From Clostridia bacterium (lineage in GTDB: Bacteria; Bacillota; Clostridia; Oscillospirales; CAG-272): 15,276 bases of DNA. A program made the translations under genes and the position numbers. Under the pieces are notes generated by a model, which was given only the letters and a program-made list of their open reading frames with translations, ran no database searches and had not been told where the DNA came from. The stretch lies in contig JAGAFQ010000038.1 in the NCBI GenBank assembly GCA_017612495.1, forward strand, positions 1 through 15,276, in the 5' to 3' direction. Each line of letters opens with the position of its first letter. Position 1 is the stretch's first letter. Positions 1 to 7,288 of the stretch are shown here, piece after piece.

Positions 1-8
1 CCAAATAA

Positions 9-1496
9 TTATTTCTTTTTCTTTTTAGCCCTGGCTTTTGACCTGGTTTTCACCTTTGAGCTTGTTTTGGCTTTTGCTTTTTTCTTGTCTTTCTTCTTGT
101 CTTTTTTCTTATCGGTTTTCTTTTTGTCTTCTTTTTTGTCTTTTTCGTCTTTTACGTCTTCGGTTTTTGTTTCTTTCTTCTTTTTATCTTTCTTTGATTT
201 TTTCGTTTCGCTTTCTTTTTCCGTCTTCGTTTCCTTTTCCGTTTCCGCTTCCGTTTCCGCTTCCGTTTCCGGCTCGGCTTCAACACAGACGGGCTCGCAG
301 TCTGCGGCAGGCTCGTCTGCTGCGGCGGTTTCTTCGACTGCGGCAGGCTCGTCAGATACAAATTCACTTTCTTTTACGGCAACGGAAACGTCTTCGTTTT
401 CAAAAACGATATTGCCGGCGGCGGCTTCTTTTTCGGAATTTGCCAAAGGCGGCAAGTCAAAGCCCAGATTGTCGCGGCTCTCGGGATTTTTGATAAAGAG
501 GAAAATGGCGATCTCAATGACTATCGCGCCGACACCGATGATCGCGGCGGAAATGAATTTCTGCACGCTCAAAAGCACGGCGGCAATGCCCAAAACGGCA
601 CTTACGGAATAAAGAATGTTTACACTCTGCTTTTGGTCAAAACCGGCGGCAATAAGTCTGTGATGAAGATGCTTCTTATCGCCCTCAAAGGGATTTTTGC
701 CGGTAAAGACTCGGCGGAAGAATGAGAAAACGGTATCGAGCAGGGGAAAACCGAATGCCAAAAGCGGAACGCCGAAAGCCAAAACGGTATGGAGCTTGAA
801 GACACCCTGTATCGAGATTATGGAGAGTGCGTAGCCCAAGAACATGGCACCCGTATCGCCCATAAAAATTTTGGCGGGGTTTGAGTTGAATGGCAAAAAT
901 CCGATGCAGGCGGCAGCCAAAATCGCCGTCACCAGCGCAAATTCGGATTCTGCGAAAAGGAATGCGACCAAAGTGAGCGTTGCGGCGCTTATGGCACCGA
1001 CACCGCAGGCAAGTCCGTCAAGTCCGTCGATGATGTTTAGGGCATTGACAAGTCCCACTATCCAAAGCACGGTTATCGGTATTGACCACATTCCGAAATG
1101 AACATAGGTGCCGAAAAGGTTTATGTGCTCGAAAAGTACTCCCTGCTTGATTGCCAAAAGAGCGACACCGACTTCGACTATGAGTTTTATAAAGGGATTG
1201 AGCGAGAAAATATCATCGAAAATGCCGAGAGCAACGATGATAAGACCGCCGAGCCAAATGGTCAAAAGCGTTTCGGAATAATTGCAGAAAGCGAGAGATG
1301 CTATGACAAAGCCGAAGAAAATGGCCAAGCCGCCCATACGGGGGATCGGCACTTTGTGCATTCTGCGATCGTCCCTCGGCACGTCAACGGCGCCGAAATA
1401 ATAAGCAAGCGTGCGGACGACGGGTGTTGCGATGAACGTTAAAATTCCGGCGCAAACCACCGCCGCGATGCCTAAAATCAAATTCAAGACATTCAT
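9..1496 (-). CDS. tagO: TagO/WecA-family undecaprenyl-phosphate glycosyl-1-phosphate transferase with long charged C-terminal tail
   Basis: This is a polytopic membrane enzyme of the MraY/WecA/TagO family. Such enzymes move a sugar-1-phosphate (usually GlcNAc-1-P) from a UDP-sugar to undecaprenyl phosphate, the first step of teichoic acid or related envelope polymers. Visible family motifs are the Asp pair D94-D95, the NxxDGxDG loop at residues 154-161, MGDTG at 212-216 and the basic HLHHR motif at 276-280. About ten hydrophobic helices fill residues 1-336. Residues 340-495 are extra: an Ala/Glu-rich acidic part, an ETEA repeat, then a tail dominated by Lys with KKDK-type units. Family members usually end near 320-380 residues. 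The start at 1496 has AAGGAG nine bases upstream, and that site overlaps the trpS stop, so the gene is probably translationally coupled to trpS. The exact sugar substrate (TagO, WecA or another) cannot be decided from sequence alone. The family call is firm and the symbol is tentative. Confidence 0.9.
   Translation of the reverse strand: MNVLNLILGIAAVVCAGILTFIATPVVRTLAYYFGAVDVPRDDRRMHKVPIPRMGGLAIFFGFVIASLAFCNYSETLLTIWLGGLIIVALGIFDDIFSLNPFIKLIVEVGVALLAIKQGVLFEHINLFGTYVHFGMWSIPITVLWIVGLVNALNIIDGLDGLACGVGAISAATLTLVAFLFAESEFALVTAILAAACIGFLPFNSNPAKIFMGDTGAMFLGYALSIISIQGVFKLHTVLAFGVPLLAFGFPLLDTVFSFFRRVFTGKNPFEGDKKHLHHRLIAAGFDQKQSVNILYSVSAVLGIAAVLLSVQKFISAAIIGVGAIVIEIAIFLFIKNPESRDNLGFDLPPLANSEKEAAAGNIVFENEDVSVAVKESEFVSDEPAAVEETAAADEPAADCEPVCVEAEPETEAETEAETEKETKTEKESETKKSKKDKKKKETKTEDVKDEKDKKEDKKKTDKKKDKKKDKKKAKAKTSSKVKTRSKARAKKKKK
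12..236 (-). repeat. Low-complexity Lys-coding tract (KKDK/KKETK-like units) in the TagO tail
   Basis: Codons for residues 421-495 of the TagO-like protein are mostly AAA/AAG, giving a pyrimidine-rich plus strand with TTCTTGTCTTT-like units repeating at about 12 bases around 80-110. The protein reads as KKDKKEDKKK, KKDKKKDKKK and similar units. The reading frame stays open throughout, so it appears to be expressed rather than decayed. Confidence 0.85.
241..270. repeat. 12-bp tandem repeat (2.5 copies) coding for ETEA units
   Basis: The 12-mer GTTTCCGCTTCC occurs at 241-252 and 253-264, with a half copy at 265-270. Read on the minus strand it codes for Glu-Thr-Glu-Ala repeats at residues 410-420 of the TagO-like protein. 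Because the unit is a multiple of three, copy number changes would keep the frame. Confidence 0.85.
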
Positions 1497-1509
1497 TCTG
1501 AAAAGCTCC

Positions 1510-2511
1510 TTATTTTGCTAAAAATCCGACTTTGCGGTACACTTTCGATAAAGTCTTTTGCGCAAGATATGATGCTTTTTGCGCACCCTCTTTGGCAACG
1601 TTTTCAAGATATGCTTTGTCAGAGAGCAAATGCGCGAATTCGTCTCTTATGGGTGAAAGACTGTCGGCGCACATTTCACCGACCGCAAGTTTGAAATCGC
1701 CGTAGCCGCGTCCTTCAAACTCTTTTTCTATATCTTCAAAGCTCTTGCCCGAGAAACAGGAATATATCGTCATAAGGTTGCAAATGCCGGGCTTGTCTTC
1801 AGAGAAGCGCACCTCCGAGCCGCTGTCGGTAACGGCGCGTTTGAATTTGCGAATGATATCGTCCTTGGAATCGAGGATACGGACGGTCGCATTCGCGTTT
1901 TCGTCGGACTTGCTCATCTTTTTTGTCGGATCTGCAAGTGACATTATCTTCGTGCCGCTGCTTGCGATATAAGGCTCGGGCACAATAAAGGTATCGCTGT
2001 ACGTCTGGTTGAAACGCTGCGCTATATCGCGTGCGAGCTCAACGTGCTGTTTTTGGTCAACTCCGACCGGAACTATATCGGTCTGATAAAGCAAAATATC
2101 AGCCGCCATTAAAACGGGATATGTAAAAAGTCCTGCATTTATATTATTTGCGTGCTTCTGGCTCTTGTCCTTGAACTGCGTCATTCTTGAAAGTTCGCCG
2201 AACATCGAATAGCAGTTGAGCACCCATGCAAGTTCTGCGTGCGCGCTCACGTGACTCTGAACGAAGAGCGTATTTTTTGAAACGTCCATTCCGCAAGCCA
2301 TAAATACCGCCAGCGTTTCAAGCGTGCGGCGGCGAAGTTCCGCCGGCTCCTGCCTTACGGTGATGGCGTGCAGATCGACGACGCAGTAAAGCGAATTATA
2401 GTCGTCTTCAAACTGTTTCCAGTTCTTTATCGCGCCGAGATAGTTGCCTATCGTCAAGTTTCCGCTCGGCTGAACGCCCGAAAATACGGTTTTTTTGCTC
2501 TGATTTTCCAT
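1510..2511 (-). CDS. trpS: Tryptophanyl-tRNA synthetase (class I, cytoplasmic)
   Basis: The enzyme charges tRNA-Trp with tryptophan using ATP. The 333-residue length is normal for bacterial TrpS. Residues 12-26 hold the family's GVQPSGNLTIGNYLG segment, in which TIGN (20-23) replaces the class I HIGH motif. The KMSKS loop is complete at 198-202. The MAADILLYQTDIVPVGVDQKQH segment (about 135-156) is the usual tryptophan/adenylate pocket region. A start nine codons further upstream at 2538 is possible, but the sequence GGGAGGAA lies inside that extension, nine bases before the ATG at 2511, so 2511 is preferred. It is the first gene of a two-gene unit with the TagO-like gene, which begins 13 bases after its stop. 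The leader is only about 45 nt, with no room for a T-box, so tryptophan control by that route is unlikely. Confidence 0.97.
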   Translation of the reverse strand: MENQSKKTVFSGVQPSGNLTIGNYLGAIKNWKQFEDDYNSLYCVVDLHAITVRQEPAELRRRTLETLAVFMACGMDVSKNTLFVQSHVSAHAELAWVLNCYSMFGELSRMTQFKDKSQKHANNINAGLFTYPVLMAADILLYQTDIVPVGVDQKQHVELARDIAQRFNQTYSDTFIVPEPYIASSGTKIMSLADPTKKMSKSDENANATVRILDSKDDIIRKFKRAVTDSGSEVRFSEDKPGICNLMTIYSCFSGKSFEDIEKEFEGRGYGDFKLAVGEMCADSLSPIRDEFAHLLSDKAYLENVAKEGAQKASYLAQKTLSKVYRKVGFLAK

Positions 2512-2520
2512 AATATACGA

Positions 2521-2528
2521 TTCCTCCC
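2521..2528 (-). promoter_or_regulatory. trpS ribosome binding site
   Basis: On the minus strand GGGAGGAA is followed nine bases later by the ATG at 2511. This decides the trpS start in favour of the shorter protein. Confidence 0.85.
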
Positions 2529-2562
2529 GAAAGGACAATGCTAATCTTTATTTATCTATATT

Positions 2563-2591
2563 ATTTTATCACATTTTACATATTTTTTCAA
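2563..2591 (-). promoter_or_regulatory. trpS-tagO promoter, extended -10 type
   Basis: On the minus strand TTGAAA (2591-2586), a 17-base spacer and TAAAAT (2568-2563) form a sigma-A promoter. TGA directly before the -10 box makes it an extended -10. The predicted leader is about 45 nt. Confidence 0.75.
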
Positions 2592-2615
2592 GTATGACAT
2601 TGATAAAGCAATATA

Positions 2616-2644
2616 TTGTATTTTGACGGCAAATATGGTAGAAT
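2616..2644 (+). promoter_or_regulatory. hprK promoter, extended -10 type
   Basis: TAGAAT at 2639-2644 preceded by TGG is an extended -10 box. The -35 at 17 bases is weak (TTGTAT, 2616-2621). A better-looking TTGACG at 2623-2628 sits only 10 bases from the -10, too close for normal sigma-A contact, and may belong to a shared element also seen before the gene at 14038. Confidence 0.6.
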
Positions 2645-2674
2645 AAGACATAAATAAATCTTGGGAGTTGCAAA

Positions 2675-3616
2675 ATGGCAGAAGAAAACAATAACACCAT
2701 ATCGCTTGAAAGCATTGCAAGCAATTTTGATTTGGAAAAGATCTGCATACCCGAAAACATAGCAGACATCAAGATCACACGTTCTGACGTCAGCCGTCCC
2801 GGACTTCAGCTCATGGGCTTTTTCAGTTGCTTTGAGCCTACGCGTATTCAAATAATCGGCAATGCCGAGCACTCATATCTTTCAAGTCTTGACAAAGACG
2901 TTTTATATGAATGTGTGAATGAATTCGTGTCGAAAAATCCCGTTGCCGTCGTTTTCACGGCGGGTCTTGAAGTTTTTGACTGCTTTATCGAAGCGGCAAA
3001 GAAATACGGCGTGCCCGTATATCGCACAAAAGAAGATACATCGCACTTTATGGCGGCGCTCATTGCATATCTCAATTTGAAGCTTGCGCCGAGCATCACC
3101 CGTCACGGAGTTTTGGTCGAGGTCTACGGCGAAGGTATTTTGATTTTGGGCGACAGCGGTATTGGTAAAAGCGAGACCGCGATCGAGCTTGTCAAAAGAG
3201 GTCACCGCCTTATCGCCGACGATGCCGTTGAAATAAGGCGCGTTTCGGCAACCACACTTGTGGGCAACGCCCCCGAGATCATTCGTCACTATATTGAACT
3301 GCGCGGCATCGGCGTCATCGACGTCAGCAAGATATTCGGTATAAGCGCAGTTAAAGACACCGAGAACATAAAGCTCGTTATAAAGCTTGAAAACTGGGTG
3401 CAGGGCAAGATGTATGACCGTTTGGGCATTGAATCGGAATATACCGATATTATGGGCATTCAAGTACCGACAAATACGATACCGGTAAAGCCCGGAAGAA
3501 ACCTTGCCGTCATCATCGAGATCGCCGCCATGAACAGCCGTCTTAAATCGATGGGATATAACACGGCGGAGGAATTCAACAAAAAAATGCTCTCACAGAT
3601 CAACTTTCCGCAATAA
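2675..3616 (+). CDS. hprK: HPr kinase/phosphorylase (bifunctional, carbon catabolite control)
   Basis: HprK/P phosphorylates HPr on its regulatory serine with ATP, or removes that phosphate, and so links sugar status to CcpA-type catabolite control in Bacillota. The 313-residue length is typical. The N-terminal domain (about 1-130) is the less conserved HprK N domain. The C-terminal kinase domain carries a Walker A loop GDSGIGKS at 159-166, the conserved His-Gly at 144-145, the ADDAVEI strand at 181-187 with its acidic pair, and the family signature ELRGIGVIDV at 208-217. GGGAG lies seven bases before the ATG at 2675. The gene appears monocistronic: trpS is divergent, and a hairpin follows the stop. 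In many Bacillota hprK is joined to lgt, which is not the case here. Control of carbon use through HPr is inferred from the family, because no ptsH is in the window. Confidence 0.97.
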   Translation: MAEENNNTISLESIASNFDLEKICIPENIADIKITRSDVSRPGLQLMGFFSCFEPTRIQIIGNAEHSYLSSLDKDVLYECVNEFVSKNPVAVVFTAGLEVFDCFIEAAKKYGVPVYRTKEDTSHFMAALIAYLNLKLAPSITRHGVLVEVYGEGILILGDSGIGKSETAIELVKRGHRLIADDAVEIRRVSATTLVGNAPEIIRHYIELRGIGVIDVSKIFGISAVKDTENIKLVIKLENWVQGKMYDRLGIESEYTDIMGIQVPTNTIPVKPGRNLAVIIEIAAMNSRLKSMGYNTAEEFNKKMLSQINFPQ

Positions 3617-3626
3617 CTAAATAACA

Positions 3627-3660
3627 AAAAGGCTGATGTCAGTTCTGACATCAGCCTTTT
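3627..3660. terminator. Bidirectional intrinsic terminator between hprK and rpoC
   Basis: AAAAGGCTGATGTCAG and its exact reverse complement form a strong stem with a very small loop. A T-run follows on both strands, so it can end both the hprK (plus) and rpoBC (minus) transcripts. The gap between the two stop codons is 61 bases. Confidence 0.92.
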
Positions 3661-3677
3661 ATTATGCAATTATGCGC

Positions 3678-6600
3678 TTATGCGTTGTGTGAGTGTTCTT
3701 CGCATTCACATTCGCCGCAATGGCATGAAGCAAGTGTTTCGCCGAACTCGGAGGATACGTCTTGTTCAGACTCTTTGATCTCGATATTCTGGTAGCATTC
3801 CATACCGGTGCCGGCAGGAATGAGTTTACCGATGATAACGTTTTCTTTGAGTCCCAAGAGGTGATCGACCTTACCCTTGATAGCGGCTTCGGTGAGAACC
3901 TTTGTAGTCTCCTGGAAGGATGCCGCCGACATAAACGATTCGGTAGCCAAAGAAGCCTTTGTGATACCGAGTAGTACTGGAGATGAAGTTGCAGGCGAGA
4001 GCGTCTTTTCGCCGGCTGCAATTCTTCTTTCGATCTCTTCGTTTGCCTCGTCGAATTCGGTGACGTCAACAAGTGAGCCGAGCAAGAGCGTGGTGTCTCC
4101 GCTTGATTCAATGCGTACTTTTCTCGTCATCTGACGTGCGATGATCTCGATATGCTTATCGTTGATCTCGATGGACTGGATACGGTAAACGCGCTGGATC
4201 TCGCGGATGATATAATCATAAACTGCTTCAAGTCCGTTGATCCTTGTGATATCGGCAGGGCTCATGTGACCTTCGGTGAGAGCCTGACCGCGTGCGATAA
4301 CGTCGCCGTCATTTACAAGGATGTGAACTCCGTAAGGTATCGGATAGGTGCTTTCGCTGCCGTCATCAGCCGTAACGATGACGTTGCGTGAGCGCTTGAC
4401 ATCCTGGATGCGGACAGTACCGCCGATCTCGGAAACAACTGCCGTCTTCTTGGGACGTCTTGCCTCGAAGAGCTCTTCGACACGGGGAAGACCCTGTGTG
4501 ATATCGGCTCCTGCGACACCGCCCGTATGGAACGTTCTCATCGTAAGCTGTGTACCGGGCTCGCCGATAGATTGAGCGGCTATGATACCTACCGATTCGC
4601 CGACGCTAACGGGTTTGCCCGAAGCCAAGTCGGCGCCGTAGCAATGAGCACATACGCCGTGCTTCGATTTACACGTAAGCACGCTGCGGATATAGACTTT
4701 ATCAATGCCGGCATCAATGATCTCTTTTGCTTTCGCAGGTGTGATCATCGTGTTGGCTTCAACGATGACTTTTCCGCTCTTGGGATCAACGACGTCGTTT
4801 ACGGCATATCTGCCGGGCAGACGGTCTTTCAAAGGCTCGATGATCTCTTTGCCGTCGGTAACGTTGGATACCCACATACCCTTTTGTGTGCCGCAGTCTT
4901 CTTCGCGGACGATGACCTCTTGCGATACATCGACAAGTCGTCTTGTGAGGTAACCGGAGTCTGCCGTTTTAAGAGCGGTATCGGAAAGGGATTTACGCGA
5001 ACCTCTTGCACCGATAAAATATTCAAGGATGCTGAGGCCTTCACGGAAGTTTGATTTAATAGGAAGTTCCATAGTGCGTCCGTCGGTCGCAAACATAAGT
5101 CCGCGCATACCTGCGAGCTGACGCATATTGTTTATACTACCGCGGGCACCGGAATCGGACATCATCTTGATCGGGTTGTAATAATCGAGGTTCTTGATGA
5201 ATGCATCGGTGACGTCGTTCGTCGCCTTTTCCCAGATCTTGATAACGTTCTTATATCTTTCATCTTCAGACAGTTCGCCGAGCATAAAGTGATCCATAAC
5301 GTCGAGAACTTTCTTTTCCGCATCCTCGATGATGCCCTTCTTTTCGGAAGGTATCGTCATATCGTAAACGGAGATGGAAAGTGAGCCGCGCGTTGAATAC
5401 TTGAAGCCCATTGCCTTGATGTCGTCAAGGACCTGTGCCGTAACGTTGGAGCCGAATTTCTTGATGCAGCGGTCAACGATCTCGCCGAGGTCTTTTTTCT
5501 TTGTCGGGAAAGCGATTTCAAGGTCAAATGCCTTTTCGGGATCGCTTCTGTCAACAAAGCCGAGTGCCTGAGGAATGGGCTTGTTGAAGATAAGACGTCC
5601 GAGTGTCGCATCGATGACCTTTGATTTCATTTCGCCGTCGATCTCTTTGAATACGCGGACTTTGATATGAGCGTGCAAGCCGAGTTCGCCGTTTTCATAC
5701 GCCATCATCGCTTCGTTGAAATCGCGGAACGAGTGACCCTCACCGGGCTCGCCGGGCTTTTCGATGGTGAGGTAATATGAGCCGAGGACCATATCCTGTG
5801 AAGGTACGGCGACGGCACGGCCGTCCATCGGCTTCAAGAGGTTGTTGGCTGAAAGCATGAGGAAGCGTGCTTCTGCCTGCGCTTCAGCGGAAAGCGGTAC
5901 GTGAACAGGCATCTGGTCACCGTCGAAGTCGGCGTTGAACGCAGAACATACGAGCGGGTGCAGACGGATCGCGCGTCCCTCGACCAAAACAGGCTCAAAT
6001 GCCTGAATGGAAAGGCGGTGAAGTGTCGGCGCACGGTTGAGGAGCACGGGGTGCTCTTTGATAACGTGTTCGAGCGCATCCCAAACTTCTTCGTGAACTC
6101 TTTCGACCTTCTTCTTTGCCTCTTTGATGTTCGATGCCTTTTGAGTTTCAACAAGGCGCTTCATAACGAAAGGCTTGAAAAGTTCAAGTGCCATTTCTTT
6201 AGGAAGACCGCACTGGTAGATCTTGAGATTCGGGCCTACGACGATAACGGAACGGCCTGAATAGTCAACACGTTTACCGAGCAAGTTCTGACGGAAACGT
6301 CCCTGCTTACCGCGGAGCATTTCCGAAAGAGATTTGAGCGGACGGTTGCTGGGGCCCGTTACGGGTTTGCCGCGGCGGCCGTTATCGATAAGAGCATCGA
6401 CTGCTTCCTGGAGCATACGCTTTTCGTTGCGGATGATGATCTCGGGAGCAGAAAGTTCAATGAGTTTTTTAAGACGGTTGTTACGGTTGATGACACGGCG
6501 GTAAAGGTCGTTCAGATCGCTTGTTGCAAAACGGCCGCCGTCGAGCTGTACCATAGGACGGATATCCGGGGGGATGACGGGGATAACGTCAAGTATCATC

Positions 6601-7274
6601 CATTCGGGCTTGTTGCCGGAAAGACGGAATGCCTCGACGACTTCAAGTCTTTTGATGATCTTGAGTTTCTTCTGACCGGAAGCGGCATCGAGTTCTGCTT
6701 TCAAAGATTTCGAAAGCTCTTCGATGTTAAGCTCGGAAAGAAGTTCCTTGATCGCTTCTGCACCCATGCCGACACGGAAATCGTTCTCGTATTTTTCATA
6801 CATATCGCGGTATTCTCTGTCGGAGAGGAGCTGATTCTTTTCAAGGGGAGTCGATCCCGGATCGATAACGATATAAGAGCCGAAATAGAGGACTTTTTCA
6901 AGAAGTCTCGGTGAAATATCGAGCAAAAGTCCCATTCTTGACGGAATTGCGCGGAAATACCAAATGTGAGATACCGGAGCTGCAAGTTCGATATGGCCCA
7001 TGCGCTCGCGGCGTACCTTTTTGGTCGTGACTTCGACTCCGCACTTTTCGCAGACTTTTCCCTTATATTTTACTCTCTTGTATTTTCCGCAAAGGCACTC
7101 CCAGTCCTTCGTAGGACCGAAAATGCGCTCGCAGTAAAGACCGTCGCGCTCGGCTTTGAGCGTGCGGTAGTTGATAGTTTCAGGCTTTTTGACTTCGCCG
7201 TATGACCAAGAACGAATCATTTCAGGAGAAGCAAGTCCGATTTTAATTGAGTCAAAAGTTTTTACTTTTTCCAT
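3678..7274 (-). CDS. rpoC: DNA-directed RNA polymerase subunit beta-prime
   Basis: This is the largest RNA polymerase subunit, which holds the catalytic magnesium. At 1198 residues it has the usual Bacillota size, without the large proteobacterial insertion. The N-terminal zinc-binding domain has C60, C62, C75 and C78. The active-site loop NADFDGDQM spans 447-455, with metal-binding D449, D451 and D453; the next residue is Pro where Ala is more usual. The bridge helix/trigger loop region (GARGSRKSLSDTALKTADSGYLTRRLVDVSQ) is intact, and the second zinc site is present (Cys in EEDCGT, then LTC, GVC and AHC). The protein ends in an unusual Cys/His-rich stretch (CHCGECECEEHSH). The start at 7274 has AAAGGAG just upstream, within the 14-base gap after the rpoB stop, so rpoB and rpoC are co-transcribed. 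No ribosomal protein genes follow; a bidirectional terminator does. Confidence 0.99.
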   Translation of the reverse strand: MEKVKTFDSIKIGLASPEMIRSWSYGEVKKPETINYRTLKAERDGLYCERIFGPTKDWECLCGKYKRVKYKGKVCEKCGVEVTTKKVRRERMGHIELAAPVSHIWYFRAIPSRMGLLLDISPRLLEKVLYFGSYIVIDPGSTPLEKNQLLSDREYRDMYEKYENDFRVGMGAEAIKELLSELNIEELSKSLKAELDAASGQKKLKIIKRLEVVEAFRLSGNKPEWMILDVIPVIPPDIRPMVQLDGGRFATSDLNDLYRRVINRNNRLKKLIELSAPEIIIRNEKRMLQEAVDALIDNGRRGKPVTGPSNRPLKSLSEMLRGKQGRFRQNLLGKRVDYSGRSVIVVGPNLKIYQCGLPKEMALELFKPFVMKRLVETQKASNIKEAKKKVERVHEEVWDALEHVIKEHPVLLNRAPTLHRLSIQAFEPVLVEGRAIRLHPLVCSAFNADFDGDQMPVHVPLSAEAQAEARFLMLSANNLLKPMDGRAVAVPSQDMVLGSYYLTIEKPGEPGEGHSFRDFNEAMMAYENGELGLHAHIKVRVFKEIDGEMKSKVIDATLGRLIFNKPIPQALGFVDRSDPEKAFDLEIAFPTKKKDLGEIVDRCIKKFGSNVTAQVLDDIKAMGFKYSTRGSLSISVYDMTIPSEKKGIIEDAEKKVLDVMDHFMLGELSEDERYKNVIKIWEKATNDVTDAFIKNLDYYNPIKMMSDSGARGSINNMRQLAGMRGLMFATDGRTMELPIKSNFREGLSILEYFIGARGSRKSLSDTALKTADSGYLTRRLVDVSQEVIVREEDCGTQKGMWVSNVTDGKEIIEPLKDRLPGRYAVNDVVDPKSGKVIVEANTMITPAKAKEIIDAGIDKVYIRSVLTCKSKHGVCAHCYGADLASGKPVSVGESVGIIAAQSIGEPGTQLTMRTFHTGGVAGADITQGLPRVEELFEARRPKKTAVVSEIGGTVRIQDVKRSRNVIVTADDGSESTYPIPYGVHILVNDGDVIARGQALTEGHMSPADITRINGLEAVYDYIIREIQRVYRIQSIEINDKHIEIIARQMTRKVRIESSGDTTLLLGSLVDVTEFDEANEEIERRIAAGEKTLSPATSSPVLLGITKASLATESFMSAASFQETTKVLTEAAIKGKVDHLLGLKENVIIGKLIPAGTGMECYQNIEIKESEQDVSSEFGETLASCHCGECECEEHSHNA

Positions 7275-7288
7275 ATTCGTTCTCCTTT

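Noticed and set aside
67..612. A 181-codon plus-strand frame rich in Phe and Ser.
   Set aside because: It is the mirror of the Lys/Glu-rich TagO tail; the composition is explained by the repeat on the other strand.
2512..2562. T-box or trp attenuator for trpS.
   Set aside because: The leader is only about 45 bases, with no room for a T-box stem set and no terminator hairpin.
2623..2628. TTGACG as the -35 box of hprK.
   Set aside because: Only 10 bases separate it from the -10 box; sigma-A promoters need about 16-18.
2903..3463. A 186-codon minus-strand frame opposite hprK.
   Set aside because: It is antisense to a conserved kinase domain and its translation shows no family features.
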